Virus record (IMG/VR): IMGVR_UViG_3300028844_003251
Span: 1 to 22,657 of that record
DNA length: 22,657 bases
Strand: one strand, 5' to 3'
Origin: a virus
Positions 15,056 through 22,365 of this stretch are shown in pieces; positions within the stretch are counted from its first letter, which is position 1, and each line of letters opens with the position of its first letter. Position numbers and translations under genes: made by a program. The notes under the pieces were generated by a model that saw nothing but the letters and a program-made list of their open reading frames with translations, searched no databases and was not told the DNA's origin.

Positions 15056-15361
15056 ATGCTTAAATTTAGGGGATATCTTAGACAACTTGATGAGGTATCC
15101 CTTAATACTGAAGACATGACTGGCATGTCTCAGAAGTCTGGAGATAAAAGAAGTACAGACAGCGGTGCAGGAATGACAGCTAAAGGTGTTGCTAAGTACA
15201 ATAGACGTACTGGCGGCAACCTCAAAACAGCTGTAACGACACCACCAAGCAAGTTAAAGAAAGGCAGCAAAGCTGCTGGAAGACGCAAATCATTTTGCGC
15301 ACGTAGTAAAGGATGGACAGGTGAAAGAGGTAAAGCAGCACGTAGAAGGTGGAACTGCTAA
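15056..15361 (+). CDS. Small basic conserved protein (DUF6321-type)
   Basis: A 101-residue, very basic protein. After a short acidic N-terminus comes GMTAKGVAKYNRRTGGNLKT, then SKLKKGSKAAGRRKSFCARS and a C-terminal RRRWNC. I recall this arrangement, with conserved Cys in SFCAR and at the end (WNC), from a family labelled DUF6321, frequent in phages of marine bacteria. The function is unknown; the charge suggests nucleic acid binding or a place inside the virion. The start ATG follows the previous stop with no gap; GGAAG lies about 7 bases upstream. Confidence 0.8.
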   Translation: MLKFRGYLRQLDEVSLNTEDMTGMSQKSGDKRSTDSGAGMTAKGVAKYNRRTGGNLKTAVTTPPSKLKKGSKAAGRRKSFCARSKGWTGERGKAARRRWNC

Positions 15362-15373
15362 TAAAGGTATAAT

Positions 15374-16171
15374 ATGAAAATTGCTGTTTTTGGTGATAGC
15401 AAGGTGAATGAAGAACAATGGGACTTAACTCTTAAGTATAACCCATCATACACTGAAGAAGATAAACAAAATACTTGGATTAATAAGCTAAGACAAGACG
15501 GGCACACTGTGGATGTTTATTCAAGAATGTCTTGTGATAATAGCTGGATTAATAAAGTATGGCAGCCTATCTATAGACAGAACTGGGGTGATGGCTGGCA
15601 AAAGTCAGGAGCCAAAAATAAATACGATAAGTTTATAATAAGACCAGCTCCAGTAAATGCTATACCTTATCATGTACCAGATGAAAAGTTTAAACAATGG
15701 CATGATAATTTATGGCATGATTTAGGACCTGTTTTTACTGACTGGGAGAATACACCTCATCCTTCAATAAAATTTAAAGATCTTTACTTAGAGTATACCT
15801 CACAAGAGCAGAGAATAGATATGTGGAAGACTTATCTATTTAATTGGACATATGATAAGCACTCAGTTCTAGTTATACCTTCAGAGCAAGATAGAATGAT
15901 TATAAGAAATAATTATTTGTTTTTAGAAAGTCATTGGCAAACTGAATTGCTTAAGCCAAAAATGTATATGATTAAATGGATTATGAAGACTGGCTCTATG
16001 GGTCAAGAAAGACAAGAATATTTAAAAGGATTTAAAGAACGAAACCCTGATAAAGAATGGGCACCTACTAAAAAGCATCTCGCAATGCTTTTTCATAAAC
16101 ATTTTAATCATAATCCTATTCAAGCCCATGACGCAATACATAAATATATAAACGAATGGTTGCTATACTAA
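15374..16171 (+). CDS. Second SGNH-like protein
   Basis: A 265-residue protein that begins MKIAVFGDSKVNEEQW, matching SGNH block I (Gly7-Asp8-Ser9, Ser9 as candidate nucleophile). A His near the end (His235, PTKKHLAMLFHKHF) could supply the catalytic His, with no clear DxxH pair. Between them the protein is rich in Trp and aromatic residues (about residues 57-125), which may form a carbohydrate-binding surface. The expected role is esterase-like or a degenerate, non-catalytic relative. The ribosome site AAAGG is 7 bases before ATG 15374. Its sequence is not obviously a copy of the SGNH-like gene at 13890 despite the shared layout. Confidence 0.5.
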   Translation: MKIAVFGDSKVNEEQWDLTLKYNPSYTEEDKQNTWINKLRQDGHTVDVYSRMSCDNSWINKVWQPIYRQNWGDGWQKSGAKNKYDKFIIRPAPVNAIPYHVPDEKFKQWHDNLWHDLGPVFTDWENTPHPSIKFKDLYLEYTSQEQRIDMWKTYLFNWTYDKHSVLVIPSEQDRMIIRNNYLFLESHWQTELLKPKMYMIKWIMKTGSMGQERQEYLKGFKERNPDKEWAPTKKHLAMLFHKHFNHNPIQAHDAIHKYINEWLLY

Positions 16172-16213
16172 ACAATCAGTCGAGATACATTGTGACAATT
16201 TTGCTCAATATGA

Positions 16214-16975
16214 ATGGCCATGTCCGATATTAAAACAAATAGAAGAGGAAATGTGCAGTTAGGTAAGACAGTAATGCCTGTTACCCTATTCATAGGGCAA
16301 GTAATAGCTATGCTATCTATTATACCTATGGCTATGTATGCCAGCTTATGGCAGTGGGGTTTATGTATACTAATGTACCAACTCATTGTTACAATTGGTA
16401 TCAGCGTGGGCTATCATAGGTATTTCTCACATAGAATGTTTAAATGCCCTGTTTGGTTCGAATACGTTATGTTATTCTTTGCAAATATAATGATGGTTGG
16501 ACCAGCAACGTTATGGGTAGCTAATCATAGAGAGCATCATAAGTACACTGATACAGATAAAGACCCGCATTCACCAGCGCATAAAGGATATCTTTATGCC
16601 CATTTTTTACAAGTATTTACATCTCCTAAGATTAAGTTTATGACTGATCTCCTGAGAGACAACAAATTTAAATTACAGCATAAGTATTTCTGGGAAATTA
16701 ATATAGTATGGATGCTATTATTATTAGCCATTGATCCATTTGCAGTTATATATCTATGGCTAGCCCCAGCAGGTATATCTAAAATATTAGGATCGCTAGT
16801 ATACTCTTATTCACATAGAGGAGGCAAGCCTCATTCTGATGTATGGGTTGGGTTAGTATCAGGCGGAGAAGGTTTTCATGAACCTCATCACGATGCAAAT
16901 AAAAGATCATATAGGTGGCATAAATATGATATCGGAGGCTTCTTTATAGAAAGAGCATTTAATGGAAAAGCTTAA
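16214..16975 (+). CDS. Membrane fatty-acid (acyl-CoA/acyl-lipid) desaturase
   Basis: A di-iron desaturase of the delta-9 type, expected to introduce a cis double bond into acyl chains in the membrane using O2 and electrons. It has 253 residues. All three histidine boxes are present: H68RYFSH73 (HX4H), H105REHH109 (HX2HH) and H222EPHH226 (HX2HH); His201 in SYSHRGG matches the extra ligand. Hydrophobic segments at about 23-43, 48-66, 83-100, 162-181 and 183-198 give the usual four-helix membrane layout. It looks intact. The start is uncertain: ATG 16214, ATG 16220 and GTG 16253 all have weak ribosome sites. It overlaps the next gene by 14 bases. The electron donor is probably the host's. As a host-derived metabolic gene, it would alter membrane fluidity during infection. 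Confidence 0.92.
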   Translation: MAMSDIKTNRRGNVQLGKTVMPVTLFIGQVIAMLSIIPMAMYASLWQWGLCILMYQLIVTIGISVGYHRYFSHRMFKCPVWFEYVMLFFANIMMVGPATLWVANHREHHKYTDTDKDPHSPAHKGYLYAHFLQVFTSPKIKFMTDLLRDNKFKLQHKYFWEINIVWMLLLLAIDPFAVIYLWLAPAGISKILGSLVYSYSHRGGKPHSDVWVGLVSGGEGFHEPHHDANKRSYRWHKYDIGGFFIERAFNGKA

Positions 16976-17699
16976 ATACAAAAAGTTTAATTATCCTCTC
17001 TGTGCTGAGATACCTCAGCTTAAACCAGATATGGAACTTATAACTCGTTTTATGAATGAGAATAATGATCTATGGCTTGATAACTTTACAGCTCATCCTG
17101 GTATTACATTATCTAATGCACAAGTAGCTGTTGATACATTTCACTTAATAGATCATATAGCATTAACAGGTCCAACTCAACCACAAGTAATTAACTCACA
17201 GCTAGATAGTTTATCAGATATACCAGAAGATGCTGAAGCTAGATCTAAATTAACATCTGATCTAGGTAACGTAATAAAGACAAAAGATAAACTATCAGGT
17301 AAAGCTGGGCATTTATTAAATGAATATAATTGGGGTGAACCTGCTGAGTTTTATAATAATTCAGAGTTACATAACCATATAACAGACTTATTTGAAGCAC
17401 CAGTAATAAGAGTAAGATATTCTAAGATGCAACCAGGTGCACAAATAACACCTCATATAGATTATAATACAACATATGCTATTAGATTTATTATTCCTAT
17501 TGATGGCAATGAGGGTGTAGAGAACAAATTTTGGTTAAAGGGAGAAGAGAAAACCTTTAATCTCGAACACGGTAAAGTATATTTCTTAAATATAGGATAT
17601 ACACATGCTGTTTATCATAAAGGATCAAGTGAAAGACGTTATCTCATTGGGTCTCTTGGCGGGCAACAGGATATTGAAAGTATTCGTTATGATAAATAG
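16962..17699 (+). CDS. Aspartyl/asparaginyl beta-hydroxylase-like 2OG-Fe(II) oxygenase
   Basis: A 245-residue dioxygenase whose C-terminal half carries the AspH-type jelly roll: H165-I-D167 (ITPHIDYNTTYAIRFIIPI), a distal His215 (GYTHAVYHKGSS) and Arg225/Arg226 (ERRYLIGSL) for the 2OG carboxylate. The ligand set is complete, so it is probably active. The N-terminal half (1-145) has no recognised domain. The start ATG lies inside the last codons of the desaturase gene, so the two are co-translated, hinting at a shared pathway (lipid or surface modification), though the partner protein or substrate is unknown. It is the third and most distinct 2OG oxygenase here. Its stop overlaps a GATAAATA late-like motif. 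Confidence 0.88.
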   Translation: MEKLKYKKFNYPLCAEIPQLKPDMELITRFMNENNDLWLDNFTAHPGITLSNAQVAVDTFHLIDHIALTGPTQPQVINSQLDSLSDIPEDAEARSKLTSDLGNVIKTKDKLSGKAGHLLNEYNWGEPAEFYNNSELHNHITDLFEAPVIRVRYSKMQPGAQITPHIDYNTTYAIRFIIPIDGNEGVENKFWLKGEEKTFNLEHGKVYFLNIGYTHAVYHKGSSERRYLIGSLGGQQDIESIRYDK

Positions 17700-17700
17700 A

Positions 17701-17708
17701 TATAAATA
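17701..17708 (+). promoter_or_regulatory. T4 late-type promoter motif TATAAATA
   Basis: Exact TATAAATA, 20 bases before the modular structural-type gene at 17728; a second GATAAATA (17691-17698) lies 10 bases upstream over the preceding stop. Either or both may serve the late virion-type block. Confidence 0.55.
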
Positions 17709-17727
17709 AATTGGTAGGGAACTAACT

Positions 17728-19410
17728 ATGAACATGTCTGATGACTTAAAAGGAAAGATCAATCAATTGCTAGAAGCTAAGCCTCGCTTATCTTTTAATA
17801 ATGATGGTTGTGATGTCTTAGATAAAGGTGGAAATTGCGTAAGATCTTTTAAACAAAAAGACTTAGGTGAGAAGTATAAAAAATCAGCTGAGGTTTTCTT
17901 ATCGCAAAATTATTCTAAATTGAATGCTGAAGGCTTTGTCTGGAAAGAATCAGAAGATATTAAAGAACTCACAAAAAAGACTCTTAAGAGCTATGTAAAG
18001 AAATCTAGGGAAGATTCAAAAGAAAGGACAAGTGATCTTCATCATGATTATCATCATACAGACGGAAATCATGGAGATACAGCAGATAGATTTGGAGGAA
18101 TGTATGCCTCAGGTCACGATAAGCTTGATAAAAGAAATGATGGCATTCAAGGTGCAGCTGATAGAATGGCTGATAAAAAATATGGAAAAGCCAAACCTGG
18201 TAAAAAAACTAAATTATCAAAACCTTTACGAGTACATCCAGATGATAAACCTAGTACTTACTACAACGAAAGCCAAGAGGTTCAAGAAATTTCTAAGGGT
18301 GTACTAAACAGATATCAAGGAATGAGAAGAAATGATCATGATATTCTAGATAGTAGGAGAGCACACCATCATCAACGTGCAATGGATCATGGTCAAGGAA
18401 ATTATTATGGGGGCGGTGAAAAAGGTAAAGACAAAGCTGCTGCTCATAAAGAAATAGCTAAAGATGGTAATATGTCACTTGATAAAGCTAAGAAAAAATT
18501 TAAAAAAGTAGAAAAACATCGTGCAAAAGAATCTGATTATGAAGGTCAACAACATAAAATGGATAAAGGCATAGATAGAGCTTTTAATAGACTGGCTAGT
18601 GATAAATATGGAAAAGCCAAACCTGGAAAACCAAACAAATTAGCTAAAGATGTAAACGAAATGGAAGAAGGAATAGCAGATGCTATTAAATCTAAACTAC
18701 ATCCTTCAAGAGTAGAAAGAAATGCAGCTTCAAGAAGACAAGATCAAGAAGCAGCTGCAAAGAGCGCTGTTAAAAAGGCAGTAGCTAGTACAGTTGCTAA
18801 ATCATTAGAGAAAAAAGAAATTAAAGAAACTGAACAAGAAGTTCAGCACACAGAAGTGGAGACCCCAATGACAAATATGGAAAGATTAGCTGGTTTTATC
18901 AGCTCACAAACAAAGGTGCAATCAGCTGACGGTACATCAATGATGGGTGTCAAGAAAGACCTTGAAGAAAAGAAAAAAATGTCTAAAGCAGAGTTCAAAG
19001 ATATGATGGCTGGTAAAGGCAAAAAAGATAAAGGCGATATGGACGGTGATGGTAAAGATGAGCCTGATTCAAAAGAATACATGGATAATAAAGATAATGC
19101 TATCAAAAAGTCTATGGGTAAAAAAGGTAAGAAGGATGATATGGAAGAAGCTATCGACCAAAAATCATCTGATCCAGAAAAAACAATCGGACATAACTGT
19201 GCTACACATGTTGAGCATGCTGAATTTGGCGCTGGCGAATGTATTCCAGGAATGCATACTTTGGAAGAAACATCTGAAGGTGAAGGAATCGTTACACATT
19301 ACGACGTTATGTTTAAAAACGAAGACGGGCATTTCGTAAAAGAAGATGTATCAGTTGAAGATCTAACTATTGTTAAAGAGATGCATCACGGCCACAAAAA
19401 GAAGAAGTAA
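17728..19410 (+). CDS. Lys/Glu-rich modular phage protein with His/Cys C-terminal domain
   Basis: A 560-residue, highly charged protein, probably virion-associated. The start ATG 17728 has AGGGA (17716-17720). Residues 79-166 (LTKKTLKSYVKKSREDSKER onward, to KYGKAKPGK) and 187-306 (ISKGVLNRYQGM onward, to KYGKAKPGK) are two related modules of a kind I recall in marine T4-like phages. Residues 437-447 have a DxDGDG run typical of calcium loops. The C-terminus (490-553) is a compact domain: NCATHVEHAEFGAGECIPGM, then THYDVMFKNEDGHFVKEDVS, with two Cys and several His. Similar domains close other cyanophage structural proteins, by memory. The function is unknown; scaffold, prohead-core or packaged-protein roles are possible. 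A late promoter motif precedes it. Confidence 0.75.
   Translation: MNMSDDLKGKINQLLEAKPRLSFNNDGCDVLDKGGNCVRSFKQKDLGEKYKKSAEVFLSQNYSKLNAEGFVWKESEDIKELTKKTLKSYVKKSREDSKERTSDLHHDYHHTDGNHGDTADRFGGMYASGHDKLDKRNDGIQGAADRMADKKYGKAKPGKKTKLSKPLRVHPDDKPSTYYNESQEVQEISKGVLNRYQGMRRNDHDILDSRRAHHHQRAMDHGQGNYYGGGEKGKDKAAAHKEIAKDGNMSLDKAKKKFKKVEKHRAKESDYEGQQHKMDKGIDRAFNRLASDKYGKAKPGKPNKLAKDVNEMEEGIADAIKSKLHPSRVERNAASRRQDQEAAAKSAVKKAVASTVAKSLEKKEIKETEQEVQHTEVETPMTNMERLAGFISSQTKVQSADGTSMMGVKKDLEEKKKMSKAEFKDMMAGKGKKDKGDMDGDGKDEPDSKEYMDNKDNAIKKSMGKKGKKDDMEEAIDQKSSDPEKTIGHNCATHVEHAEFGAGECIPGMHTLEETSEGEGIVTHYDVMFKNEDGHFVKEDVSVEDLTIVKEMHHGHKKKK
18178..18626 (+). repeat. 23-base direct repeat inside the 560-residue gene
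   Basis: The same 23 bases, AAATATGGAAAAGCC followed by AAACCTGG, occur at 18178-18200 and 18604-18626. Both encode KYGKAKPG at the end of each of two related modules. The identity at base level, within modules that have otherwise diverged, fits a duplication kept by selection or by occasional recombination. Confidence 0.7.
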
Positions 19411-19412
19411 CT

Positions 19413-20369
19413 ATGGCAGAGCTAATTGAAAGAATTAAAATAGGTGCTGTAACACCTTCAGGCAGAAAGACATATCGCTATGCTGATGATATGCAAGGCG
19501 CGCAGAAGAAAATACAGATCCTAAGAAAAAGAGGGCATGGTAGTATTTCAACTACTGAAGAGTCTTTTGAGCCTCAGGGATATATGCTTGAAGGTAAATT
19601 AAAAGATGCAATGCTTAAAAAACAAGAAGATGAACGCTTTAAAAAAGCAGAACCATCAGGTGAAAAGAAGAAGCCATCTGGTTTTGGTAAGTTTAATAAA
19701 GTAACATCTGATTTAGGATACGGTCCTAAAAAAGAAGAAGCTGTTGCTGAAGAAGGTCAAATGGGTATCAAGCAGAAGCATGATATGATTAAGAAAGGAA
19801 TCTACCCTAAAGATCAGAATAAGAAGCCAGTTAAAAGTCATTTATTCTTCCATAATTATTCTAAAGATAAAGAAACAGGTAAAAGTGGACTTAAGCCACA
19901 TGCAGGGTTAACTAAAGCTGCAGATGAAAAATCATCTGAGCCGAAGAAAGTTCAAGAAATGATTAATAAAATTATGCAAGCTAAACTTCATGAGCTAGAT
20001 ACAGATACTATCAAATCTGCTCATACTAAGAGAAAGAAGCAAGAGTTTGATTCTAGTTATAAAGCTGATAGTTACGGCAGTGACGCACAGAATTCTACAT
20101 CTAAAGCTGCAGAGAAAAATGCTAGAGGCTTACAAAAACAACAACGTAAGAAGCAAGATAAAGCTTCTAAAGGTATGTCAATAGCAAATAGAGCTTTGAG
20201 AAGGAAAGGGTATCATGGTGCAAGTGATTATAGACTCCATGACACTAACTATGACCAACGTCGAGATGATGAAAAGTCAGGTAAATTAAAAGAAGATAAT
20301 GGCGGCATGACTAAGTCATTAGCAAAAGAGCAGTTACTTAAACACCTAGTAGCTAGCTTAGATAAATAA
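19413..20369 (+). CDS. Lys-rich modular phage protein
   Basis: A 318-residue, Lys/Gln-rich, probably virion-associated or internal protein directly after the 560-residue gene (2-base gap). The N-terminus (MAELIERIKIGAVTPSGRKT, then YRYADDMQGAQ) is the most protein-like segment. Then come low-complexity linkers, a KSHLFFHNYSKDKETGKSGL block (about 141-160), a helix VQEMINKIMQAKLHEL (about 180-195) and a basic SSTSKAAEK/QKQQRKKQDKASKG stretch. The end (AKEQLLKHLVASLDK) is helical. No function is recognised. The ribosome site is only a purine-rich AAGAAGAAG. Its composition matches the preceding gene, so the two likely act together. Confidence 0.7.
   Translation: MAELIERIKIGAVTPSGRKTYRYADDMQGAQKKIQILRKRGHGSISTTEESFEPQGYMLEGKLKDAMLKKQEDERFKKAEPSGEKKKPSGFGKFNKVTSDLGYGPKKEEAVAEEGQMGIKQKHDMIKKGIYPKDQNKKPVKSHLFFHNYSKDKETGKSGLKPHAGLTKAADEKSSEPKKVQEMINKIMQAKLHELDTDTIKSAHTKRKKQEFDSSYKADSYGSDAQNSTSKAAEKNARGLQKQQRKKQDKASKGMSIANRALRRKGYHGASDYRLHDTNYDQRRDDEKSGKLKEDNGGMTKSLAKEQLLKHLVASLDK
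20361..20368 (+). promoter_or_regulatory. Late-type promoter motif GATAAATA
   Basis: GATAAATA overlaps the stop of the preceding gene, 18 bases before the virion protein ATG at 20387. If used, the transcript would begin almost at the GGAG ribosome site (20377-20380), so either the leader is minimal or the motif is chance from the Asp-Lys-stop codons. Confidence 0.35.
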
Positions 20370-20386
20370 ATATTTAGGAGAATAAA

Positions 20387-21004
20387 ATGGCACAATGGGG
20401 AACAGGTGACGATCATGCTAACTCAGTATCGTACGCACCACAACAATATAAAAAAGAAGCTACACCAGCTAATCAGCAAGCTTTGTATGGTAATACAACA
20501 GCAGACGCTTTCGTAACTGGTGCTACAGTAGGTCAATTCGCAGTTGATACTAATGAAATAGCAGCTTCAGGCGGAAAACAAGCTCATACAGGTTGGGTTC
20601 TACAAACAACTGGATCAGGCGGAAGAGCTGGTAGAATTACTACTGAAGTTCTAGTCGCTGGTGGAATCAGTTCAGATGGATCAGATGATGCAGTAATGAG
20701 AGACTTCACTACTACAATTCTAACACAACCATCTAACGCTAGTGCTAATACAACAGCTAGTGAAGCAGCTACATTCACAGTATCAGCAAGTACTACTCCA
20801 GCAGGAGGTTCACAGACCTTTGCTTGGACGTTTGCAGATGGATCAGCTATTACAGCTGGAACCAATACTGGAGTTACAACAGCAGCATCATTAGTAATTA
20901 ATTCTGCTCAGCAGACATCTAATGCTTCATACAAGTGTACAGTTAGTGTCACTGGTGGAGATGATGTTGTATCAAGTAACGCAGCATTGACTATTACTAC
21001 TTAA
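20387..21004 (+). CDS. Virion structural protein with C-terminal Ig-like domain
   Basis: A 205-residue protein with GGAG 6 bases before ATG 20387. Residues 1-105 (MAQWGTGDDHANSVSYAPQ onward, with AHTGWVLQTTGSGGRAGRIT) are of a type I recall as a conserved structural protein of marine T4-like phages, beginning with a Trp-Gly motif. Residues 110-205 form an Ig-like beta-sandwich: TTILTQPSNAS, FTVSASTTPAG, QTFAWTFADGS (core Trp), SASYKC (core Cys), VSSNAALTITT. Only one of the usual pair of cysteines is present, so there is no disulphide. Ig domains on virions help attach weakly to carbohydrate surfaces. The exact site on the particle is unknown. Confidence 0.75.
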   Translation: MAQWGTGDDHANSVSYAPQQYKKEATPANQQALYGNTTADAFVTGATVGQFAVDTNEIAASGGKQAHTGWVLQTTGSGGRAGRITTEVLVAGGISSDGSDDAVMRDFTTTILTQPSNASANTTASEAATFTVSASTTPAGGSQTFAWTFADGSAITAGTNTGVTTAASLVINSAQQTSNASYKCTVSVTGGDDVVSSNAALTITT

Positions 21005-21023
21005 GTAATAAAAGGACTATAAT

Positions 21024-21638
21024 ATGGCGACAAAGATCAGTGATCTAACCAATCTTGTCACGGTTGCAGGCAGCGATTTGCTTGTAGTTGTTGATGAGGT
21101 CGCTAATAGTGCTGCAATTGAAACAAAGAAAGTTACAGTAAATAACTTTTTTGATAGTTTGGGTGTAACCGCTACGCAAAGTGCTACAGTCACGCATAGC
21201 GGTAACACTCTATCAATTGGCACAACAGGTATGATTGTTAATACCTATGTCTTTACTAGTGAGAGAGTAACCTCACAATTAAATGTTGCTCCTTATTCCA
21301 ATACATTATCAACCGTTGCGTCTAATTTAGTCACAACAGCTAATGCTTCTAGTATGAATTTTATATTTGGTGGATCTATTCAAGGTTCAATAGCCAATGA
21401 TAGTGAAGGTGTGCCAACTATTACTATCACTTCATCTGAAGACATTTTGCAAAACCCACAATATAACACTGTAAGAGTTAAAAAGCTTAATATAACAGGC
21501 CAAGCCACTCCGGCGAATAACTCTTACGTCAACTCTACTTTTGAAGTCGTAGCTGGTGATCAGTTCTACGACAATAACTATATCTATGTTGCAGTATCAA
21601 ATACCGAGATTAAAAGAATCGCAATCAGTGCTTTCTAG
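21024..21638 (+). CDS. Tail-fibre-like / virion structural protein
   Basis: A 204-residue, Thr/Ser/Asn-rich, beta-type protein with few charged residues. The N-terminus (MATKISDLTNLVTVAGSDLL, then VVVDEVANSAAIETKKVTVN) is the familiar TKISDL...GSDLLVVVDE leader seen at the start of phage fibre and baseplate-associated proteins, by memory, and probably docks the protein. The rest has repeating short strands and NSYVNSTFEVVAGDQFYDNN, with a terminal VAVSNTEIKRIAIS. It may be a short fibre or an adaptor, not a full receptor-binding fibre, because it is small. AGGA (about 21012-21016) precedes ATG 21024. Confidence 0.65.
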   Translation: MATKISDLTNLVTVAGSDLLVVVDEVANSAAIETKKVTVNNFFDSLGVTATQSATVTHSGNTLSIGTTGMIVNTYVFTSERVTSQLNVAPYSNTLSTVASNLVTTANASSMNFIFGGSIQGSIANDSEGVPTITITSSEDILQNPQYNTVRVKKLNITGQATPANNSYVNSTFEVVAGDQFYDNNYIYVAVSNTEIKRIAISAF

Positions 21639-21641
21639 CAA

Positions 21642-21649
21642 GATAAATA
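21642..21649 (+). promoter_or_regulatory. Late-type promoter motif GATAAATA
   Basis: GATAAATA in the short gap just after the tail-fibre-like stop, 22 bases before the next ATG at 21671, which has AGGA at 21662-21665. It fits the late motif series seen before other virion-type genes. Confidence 0.45.
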
Positions 21650-21670
21650 TATCTATAAACTAGGAACTAT

Positions 21671-22081
21671 ATGATTGATATATTACACAGTGGTAACGCG
21701 TCCTTGTACGCAGCCAAGAACTATGATAATCCAGGTTGTACAGACACGTTAGAATTCTATGATGACTTAAAGAGATTTAAGTATATAAAGCGTCTGTTTA
21801 ATAAATATAAAGAGTCAGGTAATTTAAAATATAGATTAATATTAAATCATATTATAGTTATCTACAATCAGTTCGGTCAAGAAGGCGGAACTAGATTACT
21901 GTTTTTAAAGCTGCATGGTTACTATCCGCAGCTGATACCTTTTTTATCAATACTAAATAGGTGTCCAGAAAGGGTAGAGCAGATAGGTCTTCCTACAGAG
22001 AATATTATTACTAATAATATAAAGGTAGATCAGAGAATCGCTGAGGTTCTCATGAACGAAATAGGAAGAGCTAATGATTAA
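21671..22081 (+). CDS. Conserved marine T4-like phage protein (DUF7207-type)
   Basis: A 136-residue helical protein with the pattern FYDDLKRFKYIKRLFNKYKE, NLKYRLILNHIIVIYNQFG, then RLLFLKLHGYYPQLIPFL. I recall this as a conserved unknown (DUF7207) in marine T4-like phages, usually among tail/virion and small genes. It lacks signal or membrane segments and any enzyme motif. The start ATG 21671 has AGGA 5 bases upstream. Its stop overlaps an ATG (22074) in another frame, judged a shadow of the next real gene. Confidence 0.8.
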   Translation: MIDILHSGNASLYAAKNYDNPGCTDTLEFYDDLKRFKYIKRLFNKYKESGNLKYRLILNHIIVIYNQFGQEGGTRLLFLKLHGYYPQLIPFLSILNRCPERVEQIGLPTENIITNNIKVDQRIAEVLMNEIGRAND

Positions 22082-22098
22082 AAATAATGGAGAAAATA

Positions 22099-22365
22099 AT
22101 GAACCAATTGAAAGAATGGTTAACGAAGATGTTAACGTGGTTGGCTCCGGAGCCATCGCAGGCGGCGGATACAACGGCAAAGACGACGTCAAAGTCAGCA
22201 AAAAAGCCGCGAAAAAATACAAAAACGGCTCCAAAGAAGAAGGCGGCCGCAAACTCCTCCTCACCTTCAAAGAGCTCTACGCCCAAGCAAAAAGCAAAAG
22301 CACCAGCTAAAAGAAGAGGCAGACCACCTAAGGTCAAAATTACTACTCAAAATATAGGTGAGTAA
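22099..22365 (+). CDS. AT-hook, histone-tail-like basic protein
   Basis: An 88-residue protein. The start ATG 22099 was chosen over 22087 because GGAG (22089-22092) lies 6 bases upstream of it. An N-terminal amphipathic helix (MNQLKEWLTKMLTWLAPEPS) is followed by a Lys/Ala/Pro/Ser/Thr-rich tail (SKSAKKPRKNTKTAPKKKAA) resembling histone H1 tails, and by KRRGRPPK, an AT-hook core (Arg73-Gly-Arg-Pro76) that binds the minor groove of AT-rich DNA. It may bind or condense phage DNA or DNA-binding partners, with the N-terminal helix as an anchor (inference). The coding stretch at about 22140-22290 is far more GC-rich than the rest of the window, partly from Ala/Pro codons. Confidence 0.75.
   Translation: MNQLKEWLTKMLTWLAPEPSQAADTTAKTTSKSAKKPRKNTKTAPKKKAAANSSSPSKSSTPKQKAKAPAKRRGRPPKVKITTQNIGE

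Noticed and set aside
16160-16259. A frame reading through the gap before the desaturase (contains EIHCDNFAQYEWPCPILKQ)
   Set aside because: It looks protein-like but has no start codon until the last few residues and an in-frame stop just upstream; it could at most be a remnant.
22074-22310. A 78-residue reading frame overlapping the DUF7207-type stop and the AT-hook gene, with a fair ribosome site (AGGAAGAG)
   Set aside because: Its third codon positions coincide with the second positions of the AT-hook frame, so its striking C-ending codons are explained by Ala/Pro/Ser/Thr codons of that gene. The AT-hook frame has its own GGAG at 6 bases and a recognisable motif.
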